A DNA stretch of 64,000 nt from Blattamonas nauphoetae. Its lineage: Eukaryota > Preaxostyla > Oxymonadida. The stretch covers positions 1 to 64,000 of the forward strand of contig JARBJD010000249.1 of assembly GCA_033064195.1 (NCBI GenBank). The letters run 5' to 3'. Shown here piece after piece: positions 1 to 12,061 of this stretch. A program made the translations under genes and the position numbers. Position 1 is the stretch's first letter. Every line of letters begins with the position of its first letter. The notes beneath the pieces were generated by a model. That model ran no database searches, was not told the DNA's origin, and was given only the letters and a program-made list of their open reading frames with translations.

Positions 1-240
1 AGTGGATACCGCAGTAGTCTTTGGTTTATTTTGACCAGCAGCAGGTTTGGTTTCGGTTTGTGAGAGAAATAGGTGATCGATCTTTCTGCTCTCAGTGTTC
101 TTTTGGTTTCGCTCTTCTTGTCTGTTCCATCACTCTCCTCTCAAAATACCGGTGAGAAAACACGATCACCGTCCAAGCGTGTTTCTTGTATAGAGTACGG
201 ATTCTGGCCAAGCGGAGGATAATCACAGATATTGTCGCTT

Positions 241-687
241 CTACATTATCAAAAGATGAGCATGCGCATTGTTCACAACAGCTATCAAATCCTCGTCGCC
301 TACAGCCTTCCCTCGCCCTCCTTCTTCCGCCACGTTTTCAGCGCTGTCATTGAGAATCTGGAGGATTGCCTGCTTTGTGATGGGATTTGAGAGAGAGGGC
401 AGTGAAAGGAAGAAGAGATACCTGAATAGTTTGTCAATTGTATGCAAAATAGTCGCGTCTCGAATCGTTATCAGAACAGCGATTAATGCGAACGGTTGAC
501 TTTCTTTTTCGCTACGGAACGTGAGATCGTTTTCAAACGGTGGTAACCGGGTGCGCAACAAGTTGTTCCATCCCCGACGAGGTGCAATGAAGAGTAAACC
601 CCATGTGGACCAACAAAGTCGACAAGAGTGATTCGATTCTTCGGTTTCGGATGACAGTTTGGGGATTGGTTCCCGGAACGAGAACAA
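241..687 (-). pseudogene. Short unrecognised coding remnant
   Basis: This is an open frame of 148 codons whose middle holds a pyrimidine-rich stretch beginning GTATCT and ending AAAGCAG (about 370-421), which looks like a short intron. The predicted residues are partly helix-forming, as in the armadillo-like families remembered from oxymonads, but I do not recognise a domain. There is no convincing start, and the frames on either side are closed. It may be a scrap of a larger decayed gene. Confidence is low because the codon use and length do not by themselves prove coding. Confidence 0.25.
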
Positions 688-2804
688 TGACAGAGTACAA
701 GTTCAACAGGGGACGATCATGGAACCAATCCTGGGTGGATGTGAAATGGCGGGAGTGTAGGCTACATTTCATTTTTTACGAGATTGATGAGATGGGATTT
801 TGAGATGCTCCAAAAGTCGAGAGTGGGAAAGATAATCTGGTCACAATGGATCGTGCAGAGACGCAAGGAATTGTGTGGAGAGAGGACGGTCGAAGATGTG
901 ACAGTCAAAGACAGTCACGTTGAGAACGACGAACCTAAATGAGCAACCCACTTCTAGAAGAGTGGAGGCGATCGCAGAATCTGTTCATCTGTACTAGCAA
1001 TCAGAGTATTCCAAACATCGAAGGGGGAGTCCACGGAAATGAGTTGGAGTCATTCCAGCGAGGTAGTTTCGATGTGTCATTTGAGATTGAATCGTTCACA
1101 GCCTTCACACATTCAATCCCAGTTTCTGTGAGATTGAGAGACAGCTGTTGACAAGATAACTCCCATAAGAGCCGCTCTTTTCGTGTTTCATCTTCTGTTC
1201 GAGTGTGTCTTCGAAGCCTTCCGAAAACAGAGATTACATCATCCGTTGTCCAGATTGGGCCGCTTCTGTGTCGGCTCTCATCTAGTCTCCGAGTGCAACG
1301 GTGAAGCTACGGAGAGGAACCCAGAGACGATCCATCCCATGAATAGAGTAACTTCAACCAATCAAGACAAGAATTATTCAGTTAGGGACAAACAATGGAT
1401 ATCAGGAGGAATTGATTGTGTGAGGTCTGGATTGAATGCCACTATTGACACATTTGGCAAAAAATGACGAAAAACGAAAAACAGAGGAATTAAGGTAAAA
1501 TTACTCGAGTATCCGCTATAAGAAGACTGTGCTGCATCACTGGCCAGGAAACGAGAAACGATTGGGAGACAGCCGAAAGAGGGGAGTTGGTGGACGGCGA
1601 TGAGTGTTCGATTGATTTTTGTTCGACTCCGTGTTCTAAGTGTTGTTCAGCTGACAGCGACACGTGCTGTTTGATCCAGCTTCCCAAAAAGTGTGGAGAC
1701 ATCGCATCATCCTTGCTGTTCGGCCAATTCGGAGTGAAAGTGTGGGCGAGGCCTTTCAGCGAGTCTCCGAGATTGTTGGAGAATGCGGAGCAGGTTTATG
1801 ATATGGGCATGAAGGGAAGGAACATTGCACGTCCAAATGGGAGAAAGGAGCGATTGTGGCCAGTTGTGAAGTGATAGATCGTTTTGGGTTGTTCAACATC
1901 GGCGAGAATAACCTCAATCTTCACAACAAATGAGCACAAGAGCAGTTGATGGCTGATGTGTGGGTGTAGAGCAGTTCAATTCGTTGGTATGTTCCGAGAT
2001 TGGAGCGATGTCAAATCGAAGCTTGCCCATCGCTGGTCGGGCATCTCATCAGAACTGTCGGTGTGCATGTGCTCCCAAATGGCCCTCCCACACTTCCGAG
2101 CAGCAATCTATAAATGTCACTTCGTCCACGTGAGTAGTGTTCCACTCTTGTCGAGTCCTTCGCACAATCCTATCTCTCACCATCCATGCCATCTCTATCA
2201 CCGAAATCAACAGAGAATGGACACGTATGGCCTAACCACTGCAAGATCGGTCGAATCTGACGGGATAGAAGAATCGGAGAGAAATCAAGATGAAAGGCAG
2301 AAATGACGCACAAAATTGTAGAATCAAGAAATCAATGGCATGAACGGAGTGAACAACACACATGAAGTTGTATCCGTCAATCAGAAAGGAGAGAAGAGAA
2401 ACAAGAAATCACTGTGTTGTAGTTTTGAAAATGCGGTAAATCACTCCACCCACATTGCCCAATCCAAGATCAAGCAAGTCCATCTCACTCTCTTTCAGTA
2501 TCCTTCACGAAAGACAAGTGTGGTCAAGTTCTGGCAAGTCAGATCTTTCATTTCCGGTGCGATTGGGGTTGGTCTTTGCTGTCGAGCGATTCTGTCAATT
2601 CCGAACGACGTTTCTTGCACAAAAACAGTGAACTTGAAAGAGAACAAAAACGAGAGAAGCAAACACCGATTCTGACAGATTGGGAAAGACCAGAAACATA
2701 AAGCTGGCCAGCTTTCCCATTCATGAAGAATTAGACTGTTCGAGGTGTCGATTCCATGTCCACCTACATCCACACACAAGCTCCTTCCTTCAAATGTGAG
2801 TAGT
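688..2804. other. Gene-poor stretch with decayed coding traces
   Basis: No frame here is long enough or well composed enough to call a gene. Short open segments on both strands (for example around 1500-1700 and 1950-2300) have serine- and cysteine-rich translations with no recognisable motif. The base composition is like that of the surrounding remnants, so this is probably the worn-out body of one or more old genes. No tRNA, rRNA or clear repeat was seen. Confidence 0.4.
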
Positions 2805-3561
2805 TTAACGGCAGTTCAGTGACGCGACGGGTGGATGGTGTCTTGAGGTTGATTCGACCAGTCGATGAAGAGAGTGAGAGAGAATCTGGAGATATGAGGA
2901 AAAGGGAGACAAACTCTTAATATTACATCCAATGATTTCATCCACTTCGGTGTCAGGTGTAGTTGAGTCGAGAAGACCAATGAAGATTTCTCCAGGGTAG
3001 GTTGACAACGATGAAGAAGAAAACGAGAAACAATCGGTTGCGGGAAGAGAGAGAATCGTCATAGTGACGGATACAATTCCCGTTGTGACAGGGTCTCCAA
3101 TGAGAATCAAGCTGGTGTTTGTAGATCTTTTCGGAGTGATGGCACCTGCTGTACGAGTGATGATCGAGGAGCGCACGATGAAGTGGGAAGGAGCAGTGAA
3201 GAGTAGTGGAGGTAAGGCCATGAGTTAGATCGGGAAATGAATAGTTCCTTTGAAACCAGATGGAATGTGAAGAATGTGGAGATACGAACTTTCAGAAACT
3301 TTTGAACCAGTTTCATCGATGAATGATGATTGAAGAGAGGATTGGAAGCTTGATACGAAGATGGATTTCGCTCGATGAAGCTCTGTTTGTTCTGTCCAGG
3401 AAGGTCATCACCACTGCGACCACAGTCGAGTGAGGAGATGACAATAGAGTGGAAATACTCTGAACAAAGCCAGAAGGCGATCTGGCTGAAGCGTGAACGA
3501 TCCAGTCGAAGAAGGAACAAGGTCGATAACGAAGTTCGCTTCTTGTTCTGATTGTTTCCAT
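2805..3561 (-). pseudogene. Broken armadillo-like/SPRY-like family gene
   Basis: On the minus strand two neighbouring frames show pieces of one gene type. The upstream piece (3313-3561) reads like an armadillo-style helical repeat with a PSGFVQSISTLLSSPHST segment. The downstream piece (2805-3221) reads like the beta-rich SPRY-like half, with a VSVTMTILS strand and a GEIFIGLLDS turn. The two halves are in different frames and no single frame joins them, so it appears broken. The intact-looking relative in this window is the gene at 25549-26988, which has the same order of a helical part then a SPRY-like part. The assignment rests on remembered family patterns and general fold resemblance. Confidence 0.45.
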
Positions 3562-4009
3562 GTTGGTTCAAGTTTCTTCAAAAATTGGACAGCTCTGCCT
3601 TGAAGGGCTTCATCAAACAGGTGTTCAGCTTACACAAGGGCAACAAGCGAACAGTAAATTCTCGATTTGTCCTCAATCGACAATTGTGCGTTGGGATCGA
3701 ATGTGAGGAATGGTTCACGTTCTGACATGATTATTCCATCTGCTTCAGAGTTTTTGGGCATAATAGAACGATGTGGATTCAATTGATGAGGACATTCTTC
3801 TTGCATCGTTGATGACGGATCGATCATGCCCTTCTCTCATGATGATCCTCCATGAATCAAGGGCAGCATACAAAATCACAACACGATACGTCTCTCCACA
3901 ATATTCAAGACATTACGTCTGTCCAATGTTGAGCAAAAGAGGGGAACTCTCTGTAAATACAGAATTGCGAAGATAACAGGATAAAAGTGTGGTGAATTAA
4001 CATAGACGG

Positions 4010-5546
4010 CTAAAAGTCGTCGGGAGGGTTGAGTGAGTCCTCATCCTCCATATTCGCGGCAGTTTCCGGCGCAGTGATGTCCAAAATATGGCCAATTGGG
4101 ACAGCGTCTGTGATAATGCCCATGTGGTCACAGCCACGGTACGTGTGGAATTCGACAAGCGAGGTGTCTCTCCACTTGCGGAGGACTGCGAAAGATGAGA
4201 AAAGAGTGGAAAATCAGGCGAGGGAAGGGAGAGCGAAAAGAATGGTAAGAAAGGGCACAGAACGAGAATGAACGGAAATAAGGCACACCACTGAGTGAAA
4301 CAATCGGGACTGTGCCGTCGCCATCCACGTAGTAATCAGAATGCGTGTCCGACCACCTGCGCGGATTGGTAGCATTCAGAATCACACCAGCAGTGGTTGT
4401 GACACCTAACGACGACGAAGAAGCGCAGAAAAGAAGGAGACACGAATGATTGGCAGATAAGGCAACAAAAATAGAGAAAGATGGAGAGAGTGGGAAGGGC
4501 AGAAACATGGATAAACACAGACCAATCGAGTACATCACGTGTGTCATCACCTTCGGCTTGACGAGAGGCTTGTCGGTGATGTTTCGAGTGTGTTGGATGT
4601 CTGTCTTCAAACCGGCCTTACCTCCCTGGTCGAATGTCCACGTCCTGTTCTTCATTGTGATGTTGCGCATAATGTCGCCTTTGCAAGCAGAGAGATGGGA
4701 GAGGGGAGAGTGGGTGAAGGGAGGATATGTTGGAGGGGAGGAGGGAGAGGACTGTGGATGTTTTGAAGATGAAAGAGAAAGCAGTGAATATAATGGAAGA
4801 TGGAGTGGAAAGCATACTTTTGAGCTGGCCAACGACATAATTGTCGTCGAAGGTGTTCTTGCTGGGGATCATCCAGTGCAGACAGCCGCAATCTTGCGTC
4901 AGAATGTTGATTGTGGACTCCCCGAACTGTGACGGAAAGAACGGTAAAGATTGAACGAATATAACAGAAGAACAGCGTGAATCATCAATCATCCCAAAAA
5001 ATAACGTTCATCTCTCCCTGCACACCCACGGGAACATCCACTTTCTTGGCGACGCTGAAGAACCAAACGCCATCGGAGCACCGCCGAAGGGAGCACCCGA
5101 AGAGATGACAACAAAGATGTAAGCGTCGATCCAAGACTGATCAACGATGCCACTGGTAACAAAGCGGTGGGTGACGATGCCACAAGCACTGTGTCCGCCG
5201 AGCACGACCTTGTTCTTGCTATTGCTGCAAGAAATTAGGGAGAGTGGGACACACACGCGGAAGGCCGTTTCGACAAGTTTTTTTAAGATCCTGGTCATCA
5301 GCTGAGGCAGCGTGGTCGAAGACATTGATGAGTCTCCAATCCTACGAACCAAGACTAGCAGAGAACAAATAAAGAATAAAACCGAAAGAGAGATATACGG
5401 GGACTAGCGTACAGATCCTTGCGCTCGACATAGTCCGCTTCTGAGAGAGTTTTCATCAACGTGTTGTATGCCTGCGTGAGCTTGCCCAGTCTGCTGTCAC
5501 AATAATTGACCCCATCCACAAACAAGAAGGAGAGTGGAGAAGATAT
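4010..5546 (-). pseudogene. 5'-truncated LCAT/phospholipase-type lipase, several exons, probably a pseudogene
   Basis: Exons can be traced at about 5546-5403, 5341-5255, 5224-5006, 4926-4818, 4678-4523, 4405-4289 and 4185-4010, with GT-AG introns. In order they give the DWR segment, the nucleophile elbow GHSACG, a GAPFGG segment, an Asp in GDGTVP and a His in CDHMGI. This is the Ser-Asp-His triad of the lecithin:cholesterol acyltransferase/lysosomal phospholipase A2 family. The last three exons join in phase. The first three do not: extra bases at a C4 run near 5400, an A7 run near 5285 and near GCTCCGATGG (about 5075) throw the frame. The family's N-terminal ~100 residues and a signal peptide are absent upstream, where other remnants begin. 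Either this is a pseudogene or the assembly has small indels. If active it would hydrolyse or transfer acyl chains of phospholipids. Confidence 0.7.
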
Positions 5547-5849
5547 CTGGAGGAAGGGAAGACAAGGAAGGAGGAGGAAGGGATGAGAATGAAGGGTTGA
5601 TGATTGGCACGGGCAGAAAAGGTGCGTTCGATGACAGTGGTTGAGCACTACAAGGAGGGTTTGCTGGGAGAGAGGGATAGAGGAAAGGAAAAATGTGACA
5701 AAAGGTCTGAGAAGCAGAATATCTGAGATTGAGGTGAGATGACGAAATAGTGAGAACAGACTGTGTCCAGGATACTGATGGCTAATTAATTCATGACTAC
5801 ACTGCCGTAGACAGACAGCGAAATCGTAAAACGCCCTTTCCAGAAAATC

Positions 5850-6488
5850 TTGGACAGAATATCACTATTATGGTTCGATCAGAATCCTTTTCAGAGAAGA
5901 ACGATCATGGAGATCAGAACATCAAGAATCTCAATTAAAAAATACATATCATCTCAATTCGTGAAGGATTTACGGATTTTCGGAAAGTGTCCTTTTTCGG
6001 TTGAGACCTATGATGTCAAAAATATTGTCCCAGGTGTCATCCTCCCTTCATCACCATATCTCTGTTATCTTTGTCGCAATTGGACTTCTCTCTCATCACG
6101 GAATCTTTCAATCGCATTTCTGTATTTAATGGGTGTACTGTTCGAACGCAGTCCTCATCACACCCAAACAACAGAATTTCTTCTCTCGCAGCCATTTCTG
6201 ATGCCAACCGTTGGTTCTCTCACGTTTTTCGAAACAGACTTTGCTTTCCGCAATTTTTTCCTCATGCAGTACGCTGGCTTCATAAAACTCCGCATGAACC
6301 AAGTGGAAGCAAGACGGAACAAGCAGACCATCAATACAGCATTGTTTGCGGAAGGGCTCCCAGACGTATTCGAAATGAACATAATCAGACGCTCGGAAAG
6401 AAGAATGGACACGATCAGCAACCTCTTGAAATTTTGCACAAATGCCATCAATTTATTTGGGGGGAATATTATTCGCTACTCGTTGTGA
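5850..6488 (+). pseudogene. Remnant of an armadillo-like family gene, C-terminal part
   Basis: An open frame of 212 codons contains segments such as YLCYLCRNW, MPTVGSLTFFETD and FGGNIIRYS. These recall the C-terminal part of a multi-copy helical-repeat family that I associate with oxymonads. The beginning of the frame (before about 6000) is not similar to that pattern and there is no good start, so I read it as a truncated copy. The frame directly abuts the 5' end of the lipase remnant on the other strand, which suggests rearrangement. No function is known to me. Confidence 0.45.
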
Positions 6489-6628
6489 TGTATTTTGAAC
6501 AACCAACATTTTGACGCCACTTTTTTACCCATTTTTGTTGTTCATTTCCGACATTTCAGTTTATTTGAATGTTTTGACAGATTTGTCTCGTAATCACCCT
6601 GTTCGGGGAGGAGTGATTCCGGCCAAGA

Positions 6629-7745
6629 ATGAATAAAGGGTATGATCGAACTGTCTCCTTCATACGGACTTTGTGTCGACTTTTGGAACAACTCTCCGAT
6701 TCTTCATCGCTCATATCTGCTATGCTCCCCAACAATCCCTCTTTGGATCACTCAATTGAGAACATCGAAACCAAGCGAAAAGTGTGTCCTTTTTTCTCAG
6801 AGATCAGATTCAATTGTTTCTAGATCTTTCTGGAAATGTTTCTAAGCCAGATATGCGGTGACTCCAAACAGCTGCGTCCATTGATGTTGAAGAACCTCCT
6901 CGTTCTTGCGACTGGTTTGGCTTGAACTGTTTTCATTCCTTCGTGTTGATGATTTTGCCAGAATCTGATTGGGCCCTCTCAACAATTCTTGGTGTGGAGT
7001 ACATCAACCCTCTTGAGGAATATTGTTCAAAGACCCAACCATGTGATGTTCCAGTTTGATTCTTGCGTTGTTATCTTTTCCAGATTGCTCTTCCGAAATT
7101 GTTGATTGTGATTGGTATTCCCTATCCTTCTAGTTTTCATTATTGTGTCTCCGCAATTGATTCGATCAGGGAAATCTTCAGAAGATGAATTGAATCGGAT
7201 TTGTGAATCATTAATTCCGTCCTTCTTGCTCCAATGGATGGTCTCGACTTCAAAGTCAGATATGATCGCTGCAGTTTGAATTCCTCCGAATTTTCATTCT
7301 TCTCGTTCCAGATCGGAGATTGTGTGTTGTTGTGGACTTCCACTCGTCGATCGTGTTCAACCCTCGTCGCCCACCACAAAACAAAGTTGTTCGACTTTCT
7401 CGAATATTTTGAGAATCACACGTCATCTCGTCCACATCTGAAGATTCTGGCTCGACTGTGCTTCTCTCCACATCTCGAAGTGTCGAAGACGGCTCTCAAT
7501 GCCCTCAAATCCCAAAGCCGATCTGAACTCAGTGTCGTGATCTTCCTCCAAAAGCACAAAGTGCCTTCTGTCTCGACTGAAAGTTCGTCGGAGCATGTCC
7601 CATTCGCAGGACGGCTTTGTGGAAGACTGGCCGAGCATGTTTCGGAAATCAGGTCACTCTCCACAGAATCGTCACCTTCGGACGCAACCGTCTCTGCTCT
7701 CTCTGCGACTCCTCCCGAGGACTCACCTTGCCTCACCACAATGTG
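6629..7745 (+). pseudogene. Further armadillo-like remnants, same family type
   Basis: Several short segments on the + strand, in changing frames, look like the same helical-repeat family: 6629-6823 (LLEQLSDSSSLISAMLP), about 6960-7060 (ESDWALSTILGVEYINPLE) and 7140-7745 (FLEYFENHTSSRPHLKILA, then RLCFSPHLEVSKTALNALK). Stops and frame changes separate them, so nothing intact is encoded. The last part is serine-rich and fades out before the surface gene that follows. They could be one long dead gene running from about 5850 to 7745 or pieces of two. Confidence 0.4.
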
Positions 7746-8045
7746 AGAAGGAAAGAGATGAGATTGGGAAGTGGGGTGGTTGGTGGAGAAGACGAACGAG
7801 AAAGAGGTTGGGGAGAGATTGAAGGATATCAAAGGAGACGATGTGAGAATGAAGAAGAATGCGAAGGAGAGAAGGAAGAAGAGAGTGGAGAGACAACAAG
7901 AAGCAGGACATGAAGATGCGATAGAGGTATGGCTGATGCGAGTGGATAATGACACACAATCAGATATCGAAGGGTATATCGATCGTGTGAGCGAGGAGAG
8001 TGGGATGAACAACACAATGAAACCGAAATCGAAAAGAATCATTCT
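7746..8045. other. Purine-rich spacer before the surface gene
   Basis: The + strand is rich in GAGA/GAAG runs. No gene, promoter motif or signal-peptide exon for the following gene could be found. Homology to the intact paralogue begins only at about 8046. Confidence 0.4.
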
Positions 8046-11000
8046 CAATCGAAGATCTTGATGCTCGACCAGGATATCATCATCTCTTCGACCGTCCCAA
8101 TCCGATCGGAAGATGTCTCACTGATTGGCAAATGTTTCACATTCCTATTCCAGGACAATGACTCGCTTAATTCGGACCATCCTGTCTCGTCTCCGAATCA
8201 GCCGTTTTCAACAAAAACATCGTCCGCATCTCCAGAATCGAACAACTATCAAGGAATAACCACAATATTCATGTTTGAAGTTGGAAATAGCACATTTTCG
8301 ATGTGCGGAGTTCACGCGATCTTGAACTCTGAAGGAAATGGGATCTGTTCAATCGCTGGCTCGACTGTCCGCTTTTCGTCGAGTACGATCACATCAAATG
8401 GTAACACATCTCCGTTCATGATCACAACATCCGAAAATTGGGACACTTCTTTGGGATCAGCCATCTTCCTGACAGATGTGACCCATCACTCAAGATCGGA
8501 CTCGATTGCACCATTTGTTGGTTTAGCCCATCCACCCCCATCGCTGCTCTCCTCCCCATCTTCCACCTTATCTAATTTGCCGAGTACCAAAAGCGAAGCC
8601 ATCACTGTGATTGGAACTGGCCTCTCGTTGGAATCGAAGCATCTGTCGGTGGGAACTGGCCCTCTGTTCTCGTTTGGGGTGAGTGAACAGGGATACAGTT
8701 TGGGGGCCTCTGGTTGTGTTCCTCTTCGAATGGAAACTGATCTGCTCTCAAGCACTGTTGTGAACATGACATCATCGTCTACTTTTTCGCCACGCCGACA
8801 GCTGTTCGGGAGTGAAGTTTCTCAGCGAGTGGTTGGGAGTTGTGTAATGTCGAGCACAAACCACGACAGCGGGACCGGAATGATGTCGCCAAACATGGGA
8901 GGGAATTTACTGTGTATGAACACCTCCTTCTCATCCTGCATCCGCGACCGAAACGCAGTAGAAGACCTTAAAAGCACGAATTACACCCAAGGCGATCGTC
9001 TGAACAACGTGCCAGCTGGTGTAACCTCCGTCACCTACACTCTCTGCACATTCAACGAGATGACAGACTCCTCTCCAAGTGAGGGTGGGGCTGCGATCTA
9101 TCTGTTTGTGAACAAGATATCGCTGACAATCAAAATGTGCTCCTTTCACAAATGCCACTGCACTGGGAATGGGAATAGGGGAGGAGCTGTGCGTTACTCA
9201 GGACCTGCAAATAAGACTTCTCCAGTGTCTATTTCAGACTCTTCCTTCACTGAGTGTTATTCCTTCTATTCAACAGGAAGTCTCGATGTTATGCAAGCGT
9301 CCACAATTACGATGACCGGTTGCTGTTTTGCACAATCCACCTCACCGGACGATGGCGCTGTCCGCATCGACGCAAAAGTCATGACACTTTCGAACAATGC
9401 GTTCCTCGACTGCACATCGCAAAGCTGGGCTGGTGCCTTGCACGTTTGGGTCGTCAAAACATTGTCTCTCTCGTTCTCGCAGTTCAGAGCGTGTTCAGCA
9501 AATGTCAGCCTCCGTGCGAATGACATCGTTTTTAACTGCAACAAGTCAACAGAAATCACACAAAGCATGGTCAAATCCTGTGACTCCACGTCCGGTCCAC
9601 CAAATGTCTTTTTCGGGCAGGATCTGAAGAATAACAGCATTCTCGTCCCGCAGCTCTCTCTCACCACTACAATCAAGTCACTCGATGTTACGTTCGGTGT
9701 GAATGAAGCGACAGTGTCTGTTGAGACGGAAGAAGCGATCAAAGGTACGATGAATGTGTTGTTGGATGGATCGAATGTTCCTCGACTGGTCCATGTCGTG
9801 TTCGGAAGCGGAACAACATCGTCCAAATTGGGAAAAGCAGTCGTCACATCAGGACCAAATGGCATTCTGCCAGAAGCTGACTATTCCTTCAGAAACGCGA
9901 CCGTCACAGGTTCGGATATCATTACTTCGTTCCCACCGTTCATTATCGAAGCGTCATCGTCATTGAACGATTGGAACACGACAGAGATTGTTCTGAGAGG
10001 GGCAAACTTTAAGGATGGTTGGTATTCAATGCTGGTCGGAAAGGAAGGGAATGAATGGAACATTCCACTGACTTGGTCAGATTCAGGAACACTGAATGGA
10101 ACAGCGCCACTTCACCCATCGACAGCAGCTGAAAGACTGGAATGGTTGACAGAATACGAAGTGACACGAGTGATGTGGATGCCTCCAGACGGACAGACTG
10201 AGGAAGAAGTCGCCCTCTCCAACACAATCACATTCACCACGCCAGATGCACCAATTCGAATCACATCTGCTTCTTGCTCACTCGGAGGACAACAACAGAA
10301 ATCAGCATTGGTAACACTGACTGGAGTGAAGTTGGGAGGAGGAAAGTCATTCAATGTGACAGTTCGAAAGATGGAAAGGTCCACGCCAGTTGAAGCTGAG
10401 ATTGTGCTGTCTGGAACATTGTCTGGTGATTCATCATCGACAGAACACACCCACTCTGTTGTGATCTTTGGGAATCCAGATTCTCTCCTCTCATTCGGAA
10501 CGACATTTCTGATCACGAGCTTCGATGTTGATGGTGCCATTTCAGTTGTGGATGCTGATGAGACATTCTCTGTTCCTGCTGAACCCGCTCGAATTGAGGA
10601 TGCACGATGTTGGCTGAATGGAAAGAAAGACGTGCTGATTGTGGAACTGAGTGGGAGTGCTTTATCGTCATCGGGGCAGACAGTTGTGATGTCTGGATCA
10701 TCTGGGAATGTGTCGTCGAATGGAGTGATCTTCAACGTGACATCGTCGAAGTGTCTTGTGAACTTCTCGATTGGGTTGAGTGCGAGCAGCTCTGCAGTTG
10801 TGTTTGGAGGTCGCTACGATTTGTTGTCAGTTGGATCTGGGTCGTCGTCGTTCATTGTGACGACTGGTCTCTTCATCGAAGTTCCTCATCCTCCCCGAAT
10901 CACCTCGATCACCACTCCGACCGAGATCGACTCATCTTCCTTTGTTCTTTCAGTTTCTGGATCGAATCTTCCGTCGGGTGAGACTTTCACAGTAACACTC

Positions 11001-11942
11001 ACATCTGGCTACCCTTTCGACATTATGTTCAGTTCAGCCAACACTGGAGAGTCAACCATCATGATCGGAAGAAGTGGAAACGTGGAATACAACAAAACTT
11101 ACAAGATCCAGTCCATCATCCAAGCCGAAAGCAGCATGGACGACGAACACATTCTGTTCACATCAACGGCATTCAGAACTCCCCTCGGTCCAACTCTTTC
11201 ATCGATTTCATCTGCTTTCTCGTCGTCCAGTCCAAACTTTTTGAATCTGACTCTCACAACGCAACGAATGCCCTCAAACGATTTCACACTCACTCTGAAA
11301 TCATCCCAATCGCCAATGGAACCAGTCAGACTTCTCGTCACTTCTTCTGACCTCTCGACTGGGTTTGTTCTTGTGGAAGTGTACAACCAAACGGACACTC
11401 TGAAATATGGAACAGAATACTCTGTTGTTGGAATGACGAGTTCATCAGTTGTCGCAGTTGTGTCAGCAGTTCCATTCTCCACGCCAGATGCACCAATTCG
11501 AATCACATCAGCTTCTTGCTCTCTCGGAGGAGACCAACAGAAGTCAGCATTGGTAACACTGACTGGAGTGAAGTTTGGAGGAGGGAAGGACTACAACTTG
11601 ACAGTTCGAAAAATGGAAGGTTCGATGCCAGTTGGTGATGAGATTGTGCTGAGTGGAACATTGTCTGGTGCTCCCTCGTCGACATCACATACTCACTCTG
11701 TGCTCATCTACGGACCGGCCAACCCTCTGCTCTCGTTCGGGACGAGATATCTGATCACTCAATTCCACGTTGATGGATCAATTTCAGTTGTTGATTCGAA
11801 TATGACATTCTCTGTTCCTGCTGAACCCGCTCGAATTGAGAAAGCACGATGTTGGCTGAATGGAAAGAAAGACGTGCTGATTGTGGAACTGAGTGGGAGT
11901 GCTTTATCGCCATCGGGGCAGACAGTTGTGATGTCTGGATCA
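8046..11942 (+). pseudogene. Giant surface pseudokinase gene, piece 1: beta-helix and Ig-like repeats, 5'-truncated
   Basis: This is the first part of a gene paralogous to the intact one at 42171-48866. Its translation starts matching at SKIL(R/M)L, so the paralogue's signal peptide and about 45 residues are missing upstream; the only in-frame starts are non-ATG or well inside. The order is a right-handed beta-helix-like region (about 8100-9600, rich in SSFTEC- and GGAVRY-type turns) and then tandem beta-sandwich repeats (about 9700-11940). The repeat unit of about 1250 bp begins near 10236 and again near 11484. The frame is cut at GATCA (11938-11942) by the DIRS-type element and resumes in the same frame at 15061. 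The product would be a secreted ectodomain, perhaps an adhesin. Because the 5' end is missing and the body is interrupted, I call it a pseudogene. Confidence 0.8.
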
Positions 11943-12022
11943 CTCTGCAGTGATCTGATTCAGCCGAGCTACGAAGAGTGAGATCAATCTCTGAAGTGAG
12001 TCGAACACAACAATGGGTTAGA
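11943..12022 (+). repeat. Left inverted terminal repeat of the DIRS-type element
   Basis: The inner 51 bp (11972-12022) are repeated in inverted orientation at the right end. The outer 29 bp (11943-11971) are unique to this end and reappear only, complemented, in the internal complementary region. Confidence 0.85.
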
Positions 12023-12061
12023 TCTCTGAATTTTAATTTGCATTTTAATTTGAACACAACA

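Noticed and set aside
11978-12061. Gag-like frame starting at 11978
   Set aside because: That start is a GTG inside the terminal repeat; the first ATG is at 12062.
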